Shown here: in pieces, positions 19,691 to 28,457 of the stretch
Layout: the number at the start of each line of letters is the position of its first letter
Numbering within the stretch: position 1 is the first letter of the stretch
Source: Serratia quinivorans
Lineage (GTDB): Bacteria > Pseudomonadota > Gammaproteobacteria > Enterobacterales > Enterobacteriaceae
Reading direction: 5' to 3'
DNA: 64,000 nucleotides
Assembly: GCF_946227985.1 (NCBI RefSeq)
Contig: NZ_CAMKGL010000007.1
Span: 1 to 64,000 of the forward strand
The notes under the pieces: model-generated
The model's input: the letters and a program-made list of their open reading frames with translations, nothing else
Told to the model about the DNA's origin: nothing
The model's database searches: none
Made by a program: the position numbers and the translations under genes

Positions 19691-20431
19691 ATGATCTCTA
19701 CAACCACCAGACAGATTGTCCTCGATACCGAAACCACCGGTATGAACAAACTCGGGGTACATTACGAAGGCCATCGCATCATTGAAATTGGTGCGCTGGA
19801 AGTGATTAACCGTCGCCCAACCGGTCGTCACTACCACGTCTACATCAAGCCGGACCGGCTGGTGGATCCTGAGGCTTATGGGGTCCATGGCATCAGCGAT
19901 GAGTTCCTGGCGGATAAACCGACCTTTGCCCAAATTGCCGATGAGTTTATCGATTTTATCCGCGGCGGCGAGTTAGTCATTCATAACGCGGCGTTCGACA
20001 TCGGCTTTATGGATCACGAATTCCGCATGTTGCAGCAGGGCATCCCGAAGACCGATACCTTCTGTACCATCACCGACAGCCTGTTAATGGCGCGTCGTCT
20101 GTTCCCCGGCAAGCGTAACAATCTCGACGCCCTGTGCGGCCGTTACGAGATAGACAACAGCAAGCGTACGCTGCACGGCGCCTTGCTCGATGCCGAGATC
20201 CTGGCGGAAGTCTATCTGGCGATGACCGGCGGTCAAACCTCGATGGCATTCCAGATGGAAGGCGATACGCAAAATAGCAATTCAACGCAGGACATTCAGC
20301 GCATTGTGCGCCCGGCGACGACGATGAAAGTCGTCTATGCCAGCGATGCAGAAGTGGTGGCCCACGAAGCGCGTCTGGATTTAGTGGCGAAAAAGGGTGG
20401 CAGCTGCCTGTGGCGCACGGAAGTGGAATAA
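19691..20431 (+). CDS. dnaQ: DNA polymerase III epsilon subunit (3'-5' exonuclease)
   Basis: A 246-residue proofreading exonuclease of the replicative polymerase core. The DEDDh motifs are intact: DTETTG (residues 12-17, Exo I), HNAAFDIGF (Exo II) and HGALLDAE (Exo III). The C-terminal tail (~190-246) is the polymerase-alpha-binding part. It starts from the ATG at 19691 in the rnhA/dnaQ divergent region and is followed by tRNA-Asp. Confidence 0.97.
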   Translation: MISTTTRQIVLDTETTGMNKLGVHYEGHRIIEIGALEVINRRPTGRHYHVYIKPDRLVDPEAYGVHGISDEFLADKPTFAQIADEFIDFIRGGELVIHNAAFDIGFMDHEFRMLQQGIPKTDTFCTITDSLLMARRLFPGKRNNLDALCGRYEIDNSKRTLHGALLDAEILAEVYLAMTGGQTSMAFQMEGDTQNSNSTQDIQRIVRPATTMKVVYASDAEVVAHEARLDLVAKKGGSCLWRTEVE

Positions 20432-20514
20432 CGCGGTTTTAATCCGGGCAGATAATCTTTCGGCCCTGTTAGCTGAAAAACTGTGCAAACGGTTCATTTG
20501 GTAAGAAAAAGGCA

Positions 20515-20543
20515 TTGACGGCATAGTGGCTCAACCGTAATAT
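20515..20543 (+). promoter_or_regulatory. Sigma-70 promoter of tRNA-Asp
   Basis: TTGACG (20515-20520), exactly 17 bases, then TAATAT (20538-20543), followed by a GC-rich discriminator (GCGCCTC). This is the form expected of a stringently controlled stable-RNA promoter. Confidence 0.85.
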
Positions 20544-20577
20544 GCGCCTCGTTCCTCTCGAAAGAGAAGAACGGCGC

Positions 20578-20654
20578 GGAGCGGTAGTTCAGTTGGTTAG
20601 AATACCTGCCTGTCACGCAGGGGGTCGCGGGTTCGAGCCCCGTCCGTTCCGCCA
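20578..20654 (+). tRNA. aspV: tRNA-Asp (anticodon GTC)
   Basis: A 77-base cloverleaf with encoded CCA: acceptor GGAGCGG pairing with CCGTTCC, T-arm GGTTCGAGCC, and anticodon GTC at 20612-20614 in CCTGTCACG. Its place after dnaQ is that of aspV in E. coli. tRNA genes are common integration sites and accessory genes begin right after it, but no repeated 3' end was found downstream. Confidence 0.97.
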
Positions 20655-20661
20655 ACATTAA

Positions 20662-20703
20662 GAAGCCCTGAGTTAGCAATAACTCAGGGCTTCGTTGTTT
20701 TTA
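20662..20703. terminator. Strong terminator after tRNA-Asp, possibly bidirectional
   Basis: A perfect 14-base stem, GAAGCCCTGAGTTA with TAACTCAGGGCTTC, and a GCAA loop, followed by GTTGTTTTTAAT. It also lies just beyond the stop of the 55-codon minus-strand ORF, so it may end both transcripts. Confidence 0.92.
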
Positions 20704-20868
20704 ATCTTTGCTCAATTCTGCCCTGGCAAAGGTTACCGCTCGATTGGCTGCCCATTCGCGGCGGGCAATGATTCGATAGCATCCCCCCAGCGGCGCACCA
20801 ATAAAACCACTGACATTCGCTACCCGATACAAACTTGGTGCAAAGCCGATCAAGAAGCTGGCGGACAC
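20701..20868 (-). CDS. Small 55-residue ORF of unknown function
   Basis: A GTG start at 20868 is preceded seven bases away by a near-perfect AAAGGGAGG ribosome site, and the frame runs 55 codons to a TAA at 20703, just before a strong hairpin. The product begins MSASFLIGFAPSLYRV and has a mildly hydrophobic first half with Gly/Pro turns (GFIGAPLGGC), then a charged C-terminus ending in ELSKD. I do not recognise it. A short frame can arise by chance, but the ribosome site and terminator favour a real gene. The puuE sigma-54-like promoter lies upstream on the other strand. Confidence 0.5.
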   Translation of the reverse strand: MSASFLIGFAPSLYRVANVSGFIGAPLGGCYRIIARREWAANRAVTFARAELSKD

Positions 20869-20921
20869 CGCATAGCCTCCCTTTGTTCATGCGTAGGTAC
20901 CAGGTCGTCGTTACACCGCTT

Positions 20922-20937
20922 TGGCCTATAGTTTGCA
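20922..20937 (+). promoter_or_regulatory. Sigma-54-type promoter before puuE
   Basis: TGGCCT-N5-TTGCA, with the GG and GC doublets ten bases apart as required for -24/-12 elements. Transcription would start about 85 bases before puuE. NtrC half-sites GCACC (20795-20799) and GGTGC (20837-20841) lie upstream but are not full sites. Confidence 0.6.
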
Positions 20938-21035
20938 TTAGGGTATGAGAGGGTATTTTGACGAGCCGACGCCATGGTCTGTTTTGGCGCTCCGTGTTTA
21001 CGGGTTTTAACGGACAATCAGAAGAGGGAAACTGC

Positions 21036-21974
21036 ATGAATGAATATCAGTTCAATAAAGATTATCCCCGAGATTTAATAGGCTACGGTGGCCGTCCGCC
21101 GCACGCTGGTTGGCCTGGTCAGGCACGAATCGCGGTGCAGTTTGTTCTCAACTACGAAGAGGGCGCGGAAAATAACGTGCTGCACGGCGACGCCGGTTCT
21201 GAACAATTTCTTTCCGATATCATTGGTGCTGCCAGTTACCCCGAACGGCACATGTCGATGGATTCCTTGTACGAATATGGTTCACGTGCTGGTTTCTGGC
21301 GCATTCATCATGAGTTTCAGCGCCGTGGTCTGCCGTTGACGGTGTTTGGCGTGGCGATGGCGCTGGCGCGTAATCCGTTAGTAGTTGAAGCGATAAAAAA
21401 TGCCGATTACGACGTAGTCAGCCACGGCTGGCGCTGGATCCACTATCAACATATGGATGAAGCGACCGAACGGCAGCATATGCAGCAGGCCATCACAGTA
21501 CTGCGCGATCTGTTCGGCAAGGCGCCTCTCGGCTGGTATACCGGCCGCGACAGTCCGAACACCCGCCGGTTGGTAGTGGAACAAGGTGGATTGTTGTACG
21601 ACAGCGATTATTACGGTGATGATTTGCCGTTCTGGACCGAAGTGCAGTGCGTCAATGGCCAGAAGAAACCGCATTTGATCGTGCCTTATACGTTAGAAGC
21701 TAATGACATGCGCTTTGCCTCGCCGCAGGGGTTTAACACCGGTGAGCAGTTCTTTACCTACCTGAAAGACAGCTTTGACGTGCTGTACGCCGAAGGGGCA
21801 GAGTCGCCGAAGATGCTGTCGATCGGGATGCATTGTCGCTTGCTGGGGCGTCCTGGCAAGTTTCGCGCATTGCAGCGTTTTTTGGATTATATCGAGCAAC
21901 ACGATCGGGTTTGGGTATGCCGGCGGCAGGATATCGCCGAGCACTGGGTAGCGCAGCACCCGTTTAATAAATGA
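21036..21974 (+). CDS. puuE: Cofactor-independent allantoinase PuuE
   Basis: A 312-residue polysaccharide-deacetylase-fold enzyme that hydrolyses (S)-allantoin to allantoate. The N-terminus YPRDLIGYGGRPPHAGWPGQARIAVQFVLNYEEG is characteristic of PuuE, as are VVSHGWRWIHY and GWYTGRDSPNTRRL. The ATG at 21036 follows GAAGAGGG; the frame extends to 20958 without an RBS. It belongs with the hpx genes that begin 11 kb downstream, from which the aerobactin locus separates it. Confidence 0.9.
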   Translation: MNEYQFNKDYPRDLIGYGGRPPHAGWPGQARIAVQFVLNYEEGAENNVLHGDAGSEQFLSDIIGAASYPERHMSMDSLYEYGSRAGFWRIHHEFQRRGLPLTVFGVAMALARNPLVVEAIKNADYDVVSHGWRWIHYQHMDEATERQHMQQAITVLRDLFGKAPLGWYTGRDSPNTRRLVVEQGGLLYDSDYYGDDLPFWTEVQCVNGQKKPHLIVPYTLEANDMRFASPQGFNTGEQFFTYLKDSFDVLYAEGAESPKMLSIGMHCRLLGRPGKFRALQRFLDYIEQHDRVWVCRRQDIAEHWVAQHPFNK

Positions 21975-22003
21975 AGAAAGGGCCGAAGTGGCCCTTTCTT
22001 CAT
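21971..22003. terminator. Shared terminator of puuE and iutA
   Basis: A 14-base perfect stem ATGAAGAAAGGGCC / GGCCCTTTCTTCAT with a five-base loop, beginning at the puuE stop and lying between two converging genes. A second short hairpin (GGGCGC / GCGCCC, 22011-22028) lies nearer iutA. Confidence 0.85.
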
Positions 22004-22037
22004 GCTGTTTGGGCGCGAAAATGCGCCCAGGCAGGGA

Positions 22038-24278
22038 TCAGAACAGTACGGAGTAGTTCAGACCGAAAGTGCGGCCACGGCCTTTATAGCTGTAAAGCTC
22101 TGGTGAGCCGTAGGTTGGGCTATAAAGGATAGGTGCGCGCTGGCCCCAGACGGTGGTGTATTCCTTGTCCAGCAGGTTCTCTACGCTAAAGCTGAGTTTA
22201 CCCACCGGCAGGGCATAGCTGCCGAGGAAATCGATGGTGTTGTAGCCATCAATTTTGCGGCCCTGAGTGGAGCCGGCCTTGGTGTAATCACCGTCATCCG
22301 ATACGTCGAAGCTCTGCTGTGACTGCAGACGCAGGTTCCAGTCGCCCGGTGCCCAGCCGACATAGGCGGTGACTTTCGATGGGCTGGCCGTGTCCACCAA
22401 CAATTTTTTCCACTCGCCGTTGACCTTGGTCTCGGAGCGAATGAAGTTGAAGTTGGTGCCCGCGCTCCAGTCACTGTCTTCGAAGAAGTAATCGACCGCG
22501 CCTTCCACCCCGTAGATACGACGCTTATCCGAATTGACGTTGATGGTCATATCGGTTTTGTTGACTGAAATACTCTTATCGGACAGTGAGTAGTAGCCGG
22601 CGATCTGCGTGCGCAGGTTGTCACCGGTATAGCGCCAGCCGAGCTCATAGGAATTAACCTTAATGCCTTCCAGCTTGGAATCGCCGACGTTGACGCTTTT
22701 GTTCAACTGATAGTGACCGTTGTTCAGCGAATAAGAGCCGTTGCCGTAATATTTGCCCGGATCCGGGATCTCGTAACCCTGCGAGAAGTTGACCCAGGTC
22801 TGTTGACGTTCAGTCAGGTGCGCCAGCAGGCCGGCGTTGAACAGGGCGTTGTTGTAGTCGGTTTTCCCACCTGGGATCGCGTCCGCTGAGGTTGCGCCGC
22901 CGGTGGCGATGGCCTGCTGTTGGCTATAACCGACAAAGTCATCAATCTTGTTTTCAGTGTACTGATAACGTACGCCGCCGCTTAGGGTAAAGATAGGGTT
23001 GATATCGTAGCTGGCCTGCATAAACGTGGCCAGATTGCTGGTGGTGTAGCCCGGATAGCGCCCGGTGTTATAGGCATTCTCCAGCGTCATACCGCCGGAT
23101 TGCTGTGCCTTGGCCAGATTGAAGAACTGCTGGTTGGAGTTGAACGTTTCATGCTCGGCGTCGATGCCGTAGGTCAGCGTCAGAGCGTCGATCGGTTTGC
23201 TGTTCAGCGTCAGCTTGCCGCCGTAAAAGTCGGTTTTCTGCTGTGAGGCGCCGATGCTGCTGACGTAGTAGTTCGGTGCTTTGCCCGCCAGCGTCGGGAA
23301 CGGGTAGAAGGTCAGCGACTCATCGCGATAATAAACCTGCGCCACCAGATCCTGCCCGAGGAAATCGGTGTTGGAGTACTGCAGGTTAATCAGGTGACGT
23401 TCAGTGCCAGGAATACGATCCGAATTCAGGTTGCCGCTGTTATAAGCTTTGGCGCTGCCGGTCACCGCGGAGAAATTCTCCCCCAGGAACAGGCCGTGGT
23501 CGCCGTCGGACTGGCTTTTGTAATACTGGGTGGTCAGTTGCAGCTGCTGGTGATCGTCGATATTAATGGTGCCGGTACCCATCACGTCGAGGCGATCGGA
23601 GTATTGCAGGCCAGTCTGGGTATTGTCGATCAGGACTTCATTGCCCTTACCGTCGTACCAGCCGCCGTAGCGCTGGTAAGAGACCGACAGGCGGCCAGAG
23701 GCATTATCGTTACCGCCGCTGACTGCCGCCGCCACGTTTTCGTCGTGGTCGTTATGGCCGCCAAAGCCGGTTTTACCACCGATCTGCAGCTCAACCTGCT
23801 GCTCCTTCTGGCCTTTTTTGGTGACGATGTTGATCAAGCCGCCGGTACTGCCGCCGCCGTACAGCGAGGTGGCACCGGAGATCACTTCAATGTGGTCGAT
23901 ATTAAACGGGTCGATCGAATCCAACTGACGGCTGTCGCTACGTGAAGAGTTCAAACGCACGCCGTCGATCATCACCATCATTGAACGGCCACGCAGGTTC
24001 ATGCCGTAGTTGGTCCGGCCCTGACCGCTGACGTCCATCCCCGGGATCAGCTGCGCCAGCATGTCCTTGATCTCTTTACCGCCCTGTACCTGTTGCTCAA
24101 TTTCCTGGCTCTCAATCACCCAGGTGGTCTGCGCCATTTCTGCTACGGTACGGTGCGCACGGCTGGCGGAGACTACCATTTGCTCTTCGCTTTTTTGTTC
24201 TTCTGCCCAGGCTGCTGTTGGTGCGATCATCGCCAGCAGACAAGGATTTAATACCCAGAGGTGTTTGCGCTTCATCAT
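22038..24278 (-). CDS. iutA: TonB-dependent ferric aerobactin receptor
   Basis: A 746-residue outer-membrane receptor importing Fe(III)-aerobactin. Signal peptide to about residue 24 (PTAAWA), then a TonB box-like QMVVSAS, plug domain (TNYGMNLRGRSMMVMIDGVRLN, SGATSLYGGGSTGGLINIVTKKG) and a 22-strand barrel ending in the C-terminal phenylalanine (NYSVLF). Plug and early barrel closely follow E. coli IutA. ATG at 24278 chosen over the frame start at 24320, which would encode part of an ERIC element. That element separates it from iucD, so it may be less tightly coupled than in plasmid aerobactin operons. Confidence 0.95.
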   Translation of the reverse strand: MMKRKHLWVLNPCLLAMIAPTAAWAEEQKSEEQMVVSASRAHRTVAEMAQTTWVIESQEIEQQVQGGKEIKDMLAQLIPGMDVSGQGRTNYGMNLRGRSMMVMIDGVRLNSSRSDSRQLDSIDPFNIDHIEVISGATSLYGGGSTGGLINIVTKKGQKEQQVELQIGGKTGFGGHNDHDENVAAAVSGGNDNASGRLSVSYQRYGGWYDGKGNEVLIDNTQTGLQYSDRLDVMGTGTINIDDHQQLQLTTQYYKSQSDGDHGLFLGENFSAVTGSAKAYNSGNLNSDRIPGTERHLINLQYSNTDFLGQDLVAQVYYRDESLTFYPFPTLAGKAPNYYVSSIGASQQKTDFYGGKLTLNSKPIDALTLTYGIDAEHETFNSNQQFFNLAKAQQSGGMTLENAYNTGRYPGYTTSNLATFMQASYDINPIFTLSGGVRYQYTENKIDDFVGYSQQQAIATGGATSADAIPGGKTDYNNALFNAGLLAHLTERQQTWVNFSQGYEIPDPGKYYGNGSYSLNNGHYQLNKSVNVGDSKLEGIKVNSYELGWRYTGDNLRTQIAGYYSLSDKSISVNKTDMTINVNSDKRRIYGVEGAVDYFFEDSDWSAGTNFNFIRSETKVNGEWKKLLVDTASPSKVTAYVGWAPGDWNLRLQSQQSFDVSDDGDYTKAGSTQGRKIDGYNTIDFLGSYALPVGKLSFSVENLLDKEYTTVWGQRAPILYSPTYGSPELYSYKGRGRTFGLNYSVLF

Positions 24279-24308
24279 TATCTTCCAGTGTTTCCCATCA
24301 TTGGTGTG

Positions 24309-24431
24309 TATACCCGTCATCTTTCAAGCTGCAGCGTTGTTACCTGCACTAACTCACCCCAGTTACTTACTAAAGTAAGCGCCTGGGGATGAGTTAGCTG
24401 GCCGCCTGGCTGCAACTTGAAAGCTATAAGG
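24309..24431. repeat. ERIC element between iucD and iutA
   Basis: A roughly 123-base imperfect palindrome whose ends (TATACCCGTC...TTTCAAG and CTTGAAAGC...) pair, and which contains the ERIC cores AACTCACCCCAGTTACTTAC and AAGTAAGCGCCTGGGGATGA. It lies inside the aerobactin operon. Confidence 0.88.
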
Positions 24432-24436
24432 TAGAG

Positions 24437-25765
24437 TTAAAACTCGGTGTAATTGAGCATGGCGTGTGCCGCTCGGGCTGGGGTGCCCGGTTGCTGGCTG
24501 CGCCATTGGATCACCGCCGGGGTGGACGTTAAATCGAACTGGTCGCGTCCTAAAGCCCGGTTGAGAATACGAGCCGAACGCCAGGCCATCAGGCTGAGCT
24601 GGGGTTCGGCGATGCCGTGACTGTGCATACCGGCGTTAACCGCAAACAGGCAATTTTCGCTGGGGCCTTGCCACTCCAGGGTGAAGTCGGGGGCCACGCG
24701 GTATTGGTCATCGGCGCTGGTTAACAGACGGTCCGCCAGCGGTTCAAGGAACGCCGGGCGATCCTGCTGATAGCCGGTGGCGAAGATCACCACATCGGTA
24801 TCGAAGGTTTCTTTGCCCTGATCGAGATGATGGTGGGTCACTAACTGCCAGCCGTTGCCTGCGGCCTGGATGGCCGCCAGCGAGCGGCTGGGTAACAGGC
24901 GTGCCCAGGGCTTTTCGCGCAGCACTTCGAACTGGTGGTACATCGCCCGGTAAATTGCTAACAGCGAGTCGCTGGTGATGCCGTCAGAGGTCATCTTCTG
25001 TTCGGTCAGCATGCGCTGTTTGGCGCCGTCGTTAAGGCCATAGAAGCTGTCAACGTAGTCCGGGGTGAAGTACTCGTTGGCGAAAGCGGCTTCATCCAGG
25101 GCGTTATAGTTGTTGCGACGCGAGATCCAGTTCAACTGCGCCGGTTGGCCCCACTCGGCGCGGAAGATGTTCAGGAACAGATCGGCACCACTCTGGCCGC
25201 CGCCGACGATGGTGACGCGCTTGCCGGTCAGATCCGGGTTACGCAACGTCATCTCGCTGGCATGGAAGCAGCGATCGTTTTGTTCGGTCACGCAGTCCGG
25301 CAGCTTGATGCGTTTGCCGATGCCCAGACAGACGTGGCGTGCCCGGTAGGTGGCGCGCTGGGTGGTGACGACAAACAGCCGCTGCTGGTCGTCAAAGTCC
25401 ACGCTTTGAATATCCTGGCTGAACTCGAGCGACTTCAGGCCATTGGCGGCCCAGTCGAGGTAGTCGGCAAACTCTTCGCGCGACACCGTGCGCAGTTCGG
25501 TGGTCAGGAAACGGTAAAATTTCTTCCGTTTCACCAGATAGTTAATAAAGCTGTAGGGATTGGTTGGCGATACCGCGCTGACCAGATCCTTGAGGAAACT
25601 GGTCTGCATATGGCAATCCGGCACCATCATGCCGGGGTGCCAGGAAAAGTGCGGTTTGCGCTCGAGAAATTTACTGTTAAAACCGGCAACTTCGCTGCCG
25701 AGTGCGGCAATACTGAGGTTGAACGGACCTACGCCAATGCCGATGAAATCCAGGGGCTGATTCAT
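24437..25765 (-). CDS. iucD: L-lysine N6-monooxygenase
   Basis: The first aerobactin enzyme, hydroxylating the epsilon-amino group of lysine with FAD, NADPH and O2. 442 residues with the FAD motif IGIGVGPFNLSIAAL, the NADPH motif VGGGQSGADLFLN, and the ATGYQ and late LNY motifs of the SidA/IucD/PvdA family. Overlaps iucC by four bases. Followed by an ERIC element and iutA. Confidence 0.96.
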   Translation of the reverse strand: MNQPLDFIGIGVGPFNLSIAALGSEVAGFNSKFLERKPHFSWHPGMMVPDCHMQTSFLKDLVSAVSPTNPYSFINYLVKRKKFYRFLTTELRTVSREEFADYLDWAANGLKSLEFSQDIQSVDFDDQQRLFVVTTQRATYRARHVCLGIGKRIKLPDCVTEQNDRCFHASEMTLRNPDLTGKRVTIVGGGQSGADLFLNIFRAEWGQPAQLNWISRRNNYNALDEAAFANEYFTPDYVDSFYGLNDGAKQRMLTEQKMTSDGITSDSLLAIYRAMYHQFEVLREKPWARLLPSRSLAAIQAAGNGWQLVTHHHLDQGKETFDTDVVIFATGYQQDRPAFLEPLADRLLTSADDQYRVAPDFTLEWQGPSENCLFAVNAGMHSHGIAEPQLSLMAWRSARILNRALGRDQFDLTSTPAVIQWRSQQPGTPARAAHAMLNYTEF

Positions 25766-27510
25766 TGGGCAAACTCCTTGGTGACCAGGTAAAGAGGGTT
25801 ATCCAGATCCTGCAGATAGTTTGGCAACATACGGTTGCCGCCATCCTGCTCCGAGTAGGTAAGTTTCACCGGGTTGAGCACCACGCGAATGATGTGTGGT
25901 TTAAACAGATCAAACAGGGCAAAACGTTCCGCCATCTCCGGGTGCCGTGCCATATAGCCTTCCAGCACCTGCGCCAGCAGCTGATAGAAACGGGGTTCAC
26001 TGACTCCGCAGGCCTGCATCAGCGGTGAGATAAAGCGCAACACGGTGACGAAATGCCCGGTTTGCAAGTCATGGATCAGGTAGTCGGCGGACAGACGTAC
26101 GGTGACGTCCTTCACTACTGTTGGCAGCGTCGCCGCTTCGGGGAAGTCCTTATCCACCAGGCGCATATCTCCCTGGAAGTCTTTAAGCAGCACGCGCTGC
26201 GGCACGTGGTCTTTCATCACCAGCGTGATGTTCTGCCCGTGGGCGATCAGCGCCACGCCGTAGCGGCACATCAGGTGATACATCGGCAACACCACCACGC
26301 TGAACATCTGTTGCAGCCAGGCTTCAGCGCTCAGGCCGGAGCGAGCAATATAGGCGGCGATCAGCGGCTGGCCATGGTTGTCGGTTTCCATCAGCGTCGC
26401 CATCAAAATGGCTTGCTCACCTTCTTGCAGATAGCATGAAGGGTTCTCACGCCAGATCACGCCAAGCATTTCCTGATAGCGGTAGGGGGCTTTGGTCAGG
26501 GATGCGTAGGTTGGGTGGGTCATATAACCCGCCGCCGGTTCACCCAGGATTTCGGCGCCGCTGGCACGCAGCGTGCTGTCTTCGGAAAAGATCTGCTGCA
26601 GCCAGCGGGAAGCGGCCGGCCCGGCGCTGATATACTTGCCAGGAATACCTCGATAGCACGAGGTGTTGTAAATGGTCAGCGGCAGCTTGATGTCGAAGGC
26701 GGAGCGGCGGCTGATATTGGTCAGGGTACGCAACGATTGCTGTGCCAAATAGTTGTCACCAAATTCCCCCAACTCCACCAGTTCACCTTCGGCCAACTGC
26801 GGCAGGAAGTGCAGAGCGATCTTTTGCTGCCACTGCCACGGATGCAGGGGCACCGGGATCCAGTCATGGGTCAGTTTCAGTTCACGCCAGCGGTGGTCGA
26901 AGCGCTGGCGTTCGGCGCTGTCCATGGCGCTATCGAGCAGCTGGGTCAGCGGATATTCTTCATCAGCACACCAGACGAAGCTGCCACGCTTGGCCGCCAC
27001 CCAGTGCAGGCGGAACTGGCCCTGGTATTCCGGGGCATACTGCTGCAGCGCGGTCAGGCCCCAGCCACGACGACCTTTATTAAAGATAAACTTGGGATGT
27101 CCGGCCAGCAGGCATTGCAGCTTATCGGCGTCCAGCGCGATCAGATCCTGCGCACTCATGCCGTGACGGGCAGACAACAACTGCATATCGCCGCGCAACG
27201 TGGCGTACAGGTCTTCCAGATGTTCGGCGACCTGCGCATCGTCCATCTTCAACACCTGTGCCAGTTGGCGCAGCGTTTGGTCGGCGGCTAACGGCGATTG
27301 ATCGCAGGCCAGCGTAGCAGGATCGATGTGCAGCCAGCCCCAGATGCCGCGTTCGGCGCGAAAGCGGTAGTGGGCGTCGCCCAGCGCAATGTGCCATTGT
27401 TCGTCGTGCTGTTCGGCCTGCAGCGCGCGCTCGTATTCCAGCTCGGCGAGGATCTTGGCGATCATCTGGCGGTTAACGCGCTGCCAGTCGGCGTAATCTG
27501 GGGTCATCAT
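25762..27510 (-). CDS. iucC: Aerobactin synthase IucC (NIS synthetase)
   Basis: A 582-residue IucA/IucC-family synthetase that joins the second N6-acetyl-N6-hydroxylysine to the citrate monoamide, giving aerobactin with ATP. Family motifs include HPKFIFNKGRRGWG, HPWQWQ, SRRSAFDIKLPLTIYNTSCYRGIPG, and IAHGQNITLVMK with LLKDFQGD in the ATP-binding thumb/palm. Overlaps iucB and iucD by four bases each, as in known iuc operons. Confidence 0.96.
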   Translation of the reverse strand: MMTPDYADWQRVNRQMIAKILAELEYERALQAEQHDEQWHIALGDAHYRFRAERGIWGWLHIDPATLACDQSPLAADQTLRQLAQVLKMDDAQVAEHLEDLYATLRGDMQLLSARHGMSAQDLIALDADKLQCLLAGHPKFIFNKGRRGWGLTALQQYAPEYQGQFRLHWVAAKRGSFVWCADEEYPLTQLLDSAMDSAERQRFDHRWRELKLTHDWIPVPLHPWQWQQKIALHFLPQLAEGELVELGEFGDNYLAQQSLRTLTNISRRSAFDIKLPLTIYNTSCYRGIPGKYISAGPAASRWLQQIFSEDSTLRASGAEILGEPAAGYMTHPTYASLTKAPYRYQEMLGVIWRENPSCYLQEGEQAILMATLMETDNHGQPLIAAYIARSGLSAEAWLQQMFSVVVLPMYHLMCRYGVALIAHGQNITLVMKDHVPQRVLLKDFQGDMRLVDKDFPEAATLPTVVKDVTVRLSADYLIHDLQTGHFVTVLRFISPLMQACGVSEPRFYQLLAQVLEGYMARHPEMAERFALFDLFKPHIIRVVLNPVKLTYSEQDGGNRMLPNYLQDLDNPLYLVTKEFAQ

Positions 27511-28457
27511 ACGCAGGTCTCCTGGAAGAATTCGGCACGCTTATTCACGATCAAACGCGAACGCTTATGTGGGAAATCAAACTCTTTAAGGGTGTGATAA
27601 CCGGCGGCAGGCAGATGACGGAACAGGCGTTGGTTGTCGGCACGCGGCTCGGCGACCACTCGCGTGGTGCGTGGCTCGTCCAGGTACAAATAATGCGTCA
27701 GGCCGCGCAGCCAACTGCGGATGTACTGCGCACCGCGGCAGTCTTCTTCACCCACCAACATGTGCAGCCCACGATCGAAGGGTTGCCAACGGTAGTGACG
27801 GCCAATGCGATCTTCGGGGGCCCAATAGACTTCGAAATAGCCGAACGGGCGATCGTCAAAGCAACCCAGCAGCGGGTAGCAGTAGCTGGAGTCCAGTTGA
27901 CGCTGCAGGTAGGCGGCCTGGGTTTCGAGCGGGCCGCTCATTTCCCAGAAGGCGTCAACGCGCGGTGAATTCATCCAGCGGGTGAACTGTTCGGCGTCGC
28001 GTTCCACTTCCGGCAGGCGGAAACTGAGGGTTTTCTTCAACTGCGGATCGTAACGGCGATACACCTCACCGTTGGGACGCGCCGGGCGCTGTGGGTACCA
28101 CAGGCTGCGTTCGGCGTCATACTGCATCTGGCCGGAGGCGCGGTTGCGTTCAGCCATCAGCCACAGCGGCAACTGATAAAAGGTTTCACGTGCCAGATAG
28201 TCACCGCTGGCCAACGCGAACAGCGCCTGCGCCTGCGGTTCTTCACGCCATTGCGCGTAAGGCAACGTGACGCCGCTGAGCTGTGGCGCGGCCACCAGTA
28301 ACTGGTCTAACGCTTGAACCAGCCAGCCTTGTGGCAGCGGGCCCGGATAGTGCAGCACGGCGCTACCGTCGAGACCGAGACCCAGCTGCAGCTCCCGTTC
28401 CAGCCGTTCACAGCGAAAACCGTTGCCGGTATGCATCAGTTTGGCGTGCGGTATCAT
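27507..28457 (-). CDS. iucB: N6-hydroxylysine O/N-acetyltransferase
   Basis: A 316-residue GNAT-type acetyltransferase that forms N6-acetyl-N6-hydroxylysine from acetyl-CoA. The C-terminal half carries the family region FGYFEVYWAPEDRIGRHY and GAQYIRSWLRGLTHYLYLDEPRTTRVVAEPRADN (read in parts), typical of IucB and related siderophore acyltransferases. Length is close to E. coli IucB (315). Coupled by overlaps to iucA and iucC. Confidence 0.95.
   Translation of the reverse strand: MIPHAKLMHTGNGFRCERLERELQLGLGLDGSAVLHYPGPLPQGWLVQALDQLLVAAPQLSGVTLPYAQWREEPQAQALFALASGDYLARETFYQLPLWLMAERNRASGQMQYDAERSLWYPQRPARPNGEVYRRYDPQLKKTLSFRLPEVERDAEQFTRWMNSPRVDAFWEMSGPLETQAAYLQRQLDSSYCYPLLGCFDDRPFGYFEVYWAPEDRIGRHYRWQPFDRGLHMLVGEEDCRGAQYIRSWLRGLTHYLYLDEPRTTRVVAEPRADNQRLFRHLPAAGYHTLKEFDFPHKRSRLIVNKRAEFFQETCV

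Noticed and set aside
20578..20654. tRNA-Asp as an integrated-element attachment site
   Set aside because: No integrase gene and no second copy of the tRNA 3' end could be found downstream, so an attachment site cannot be claimed.
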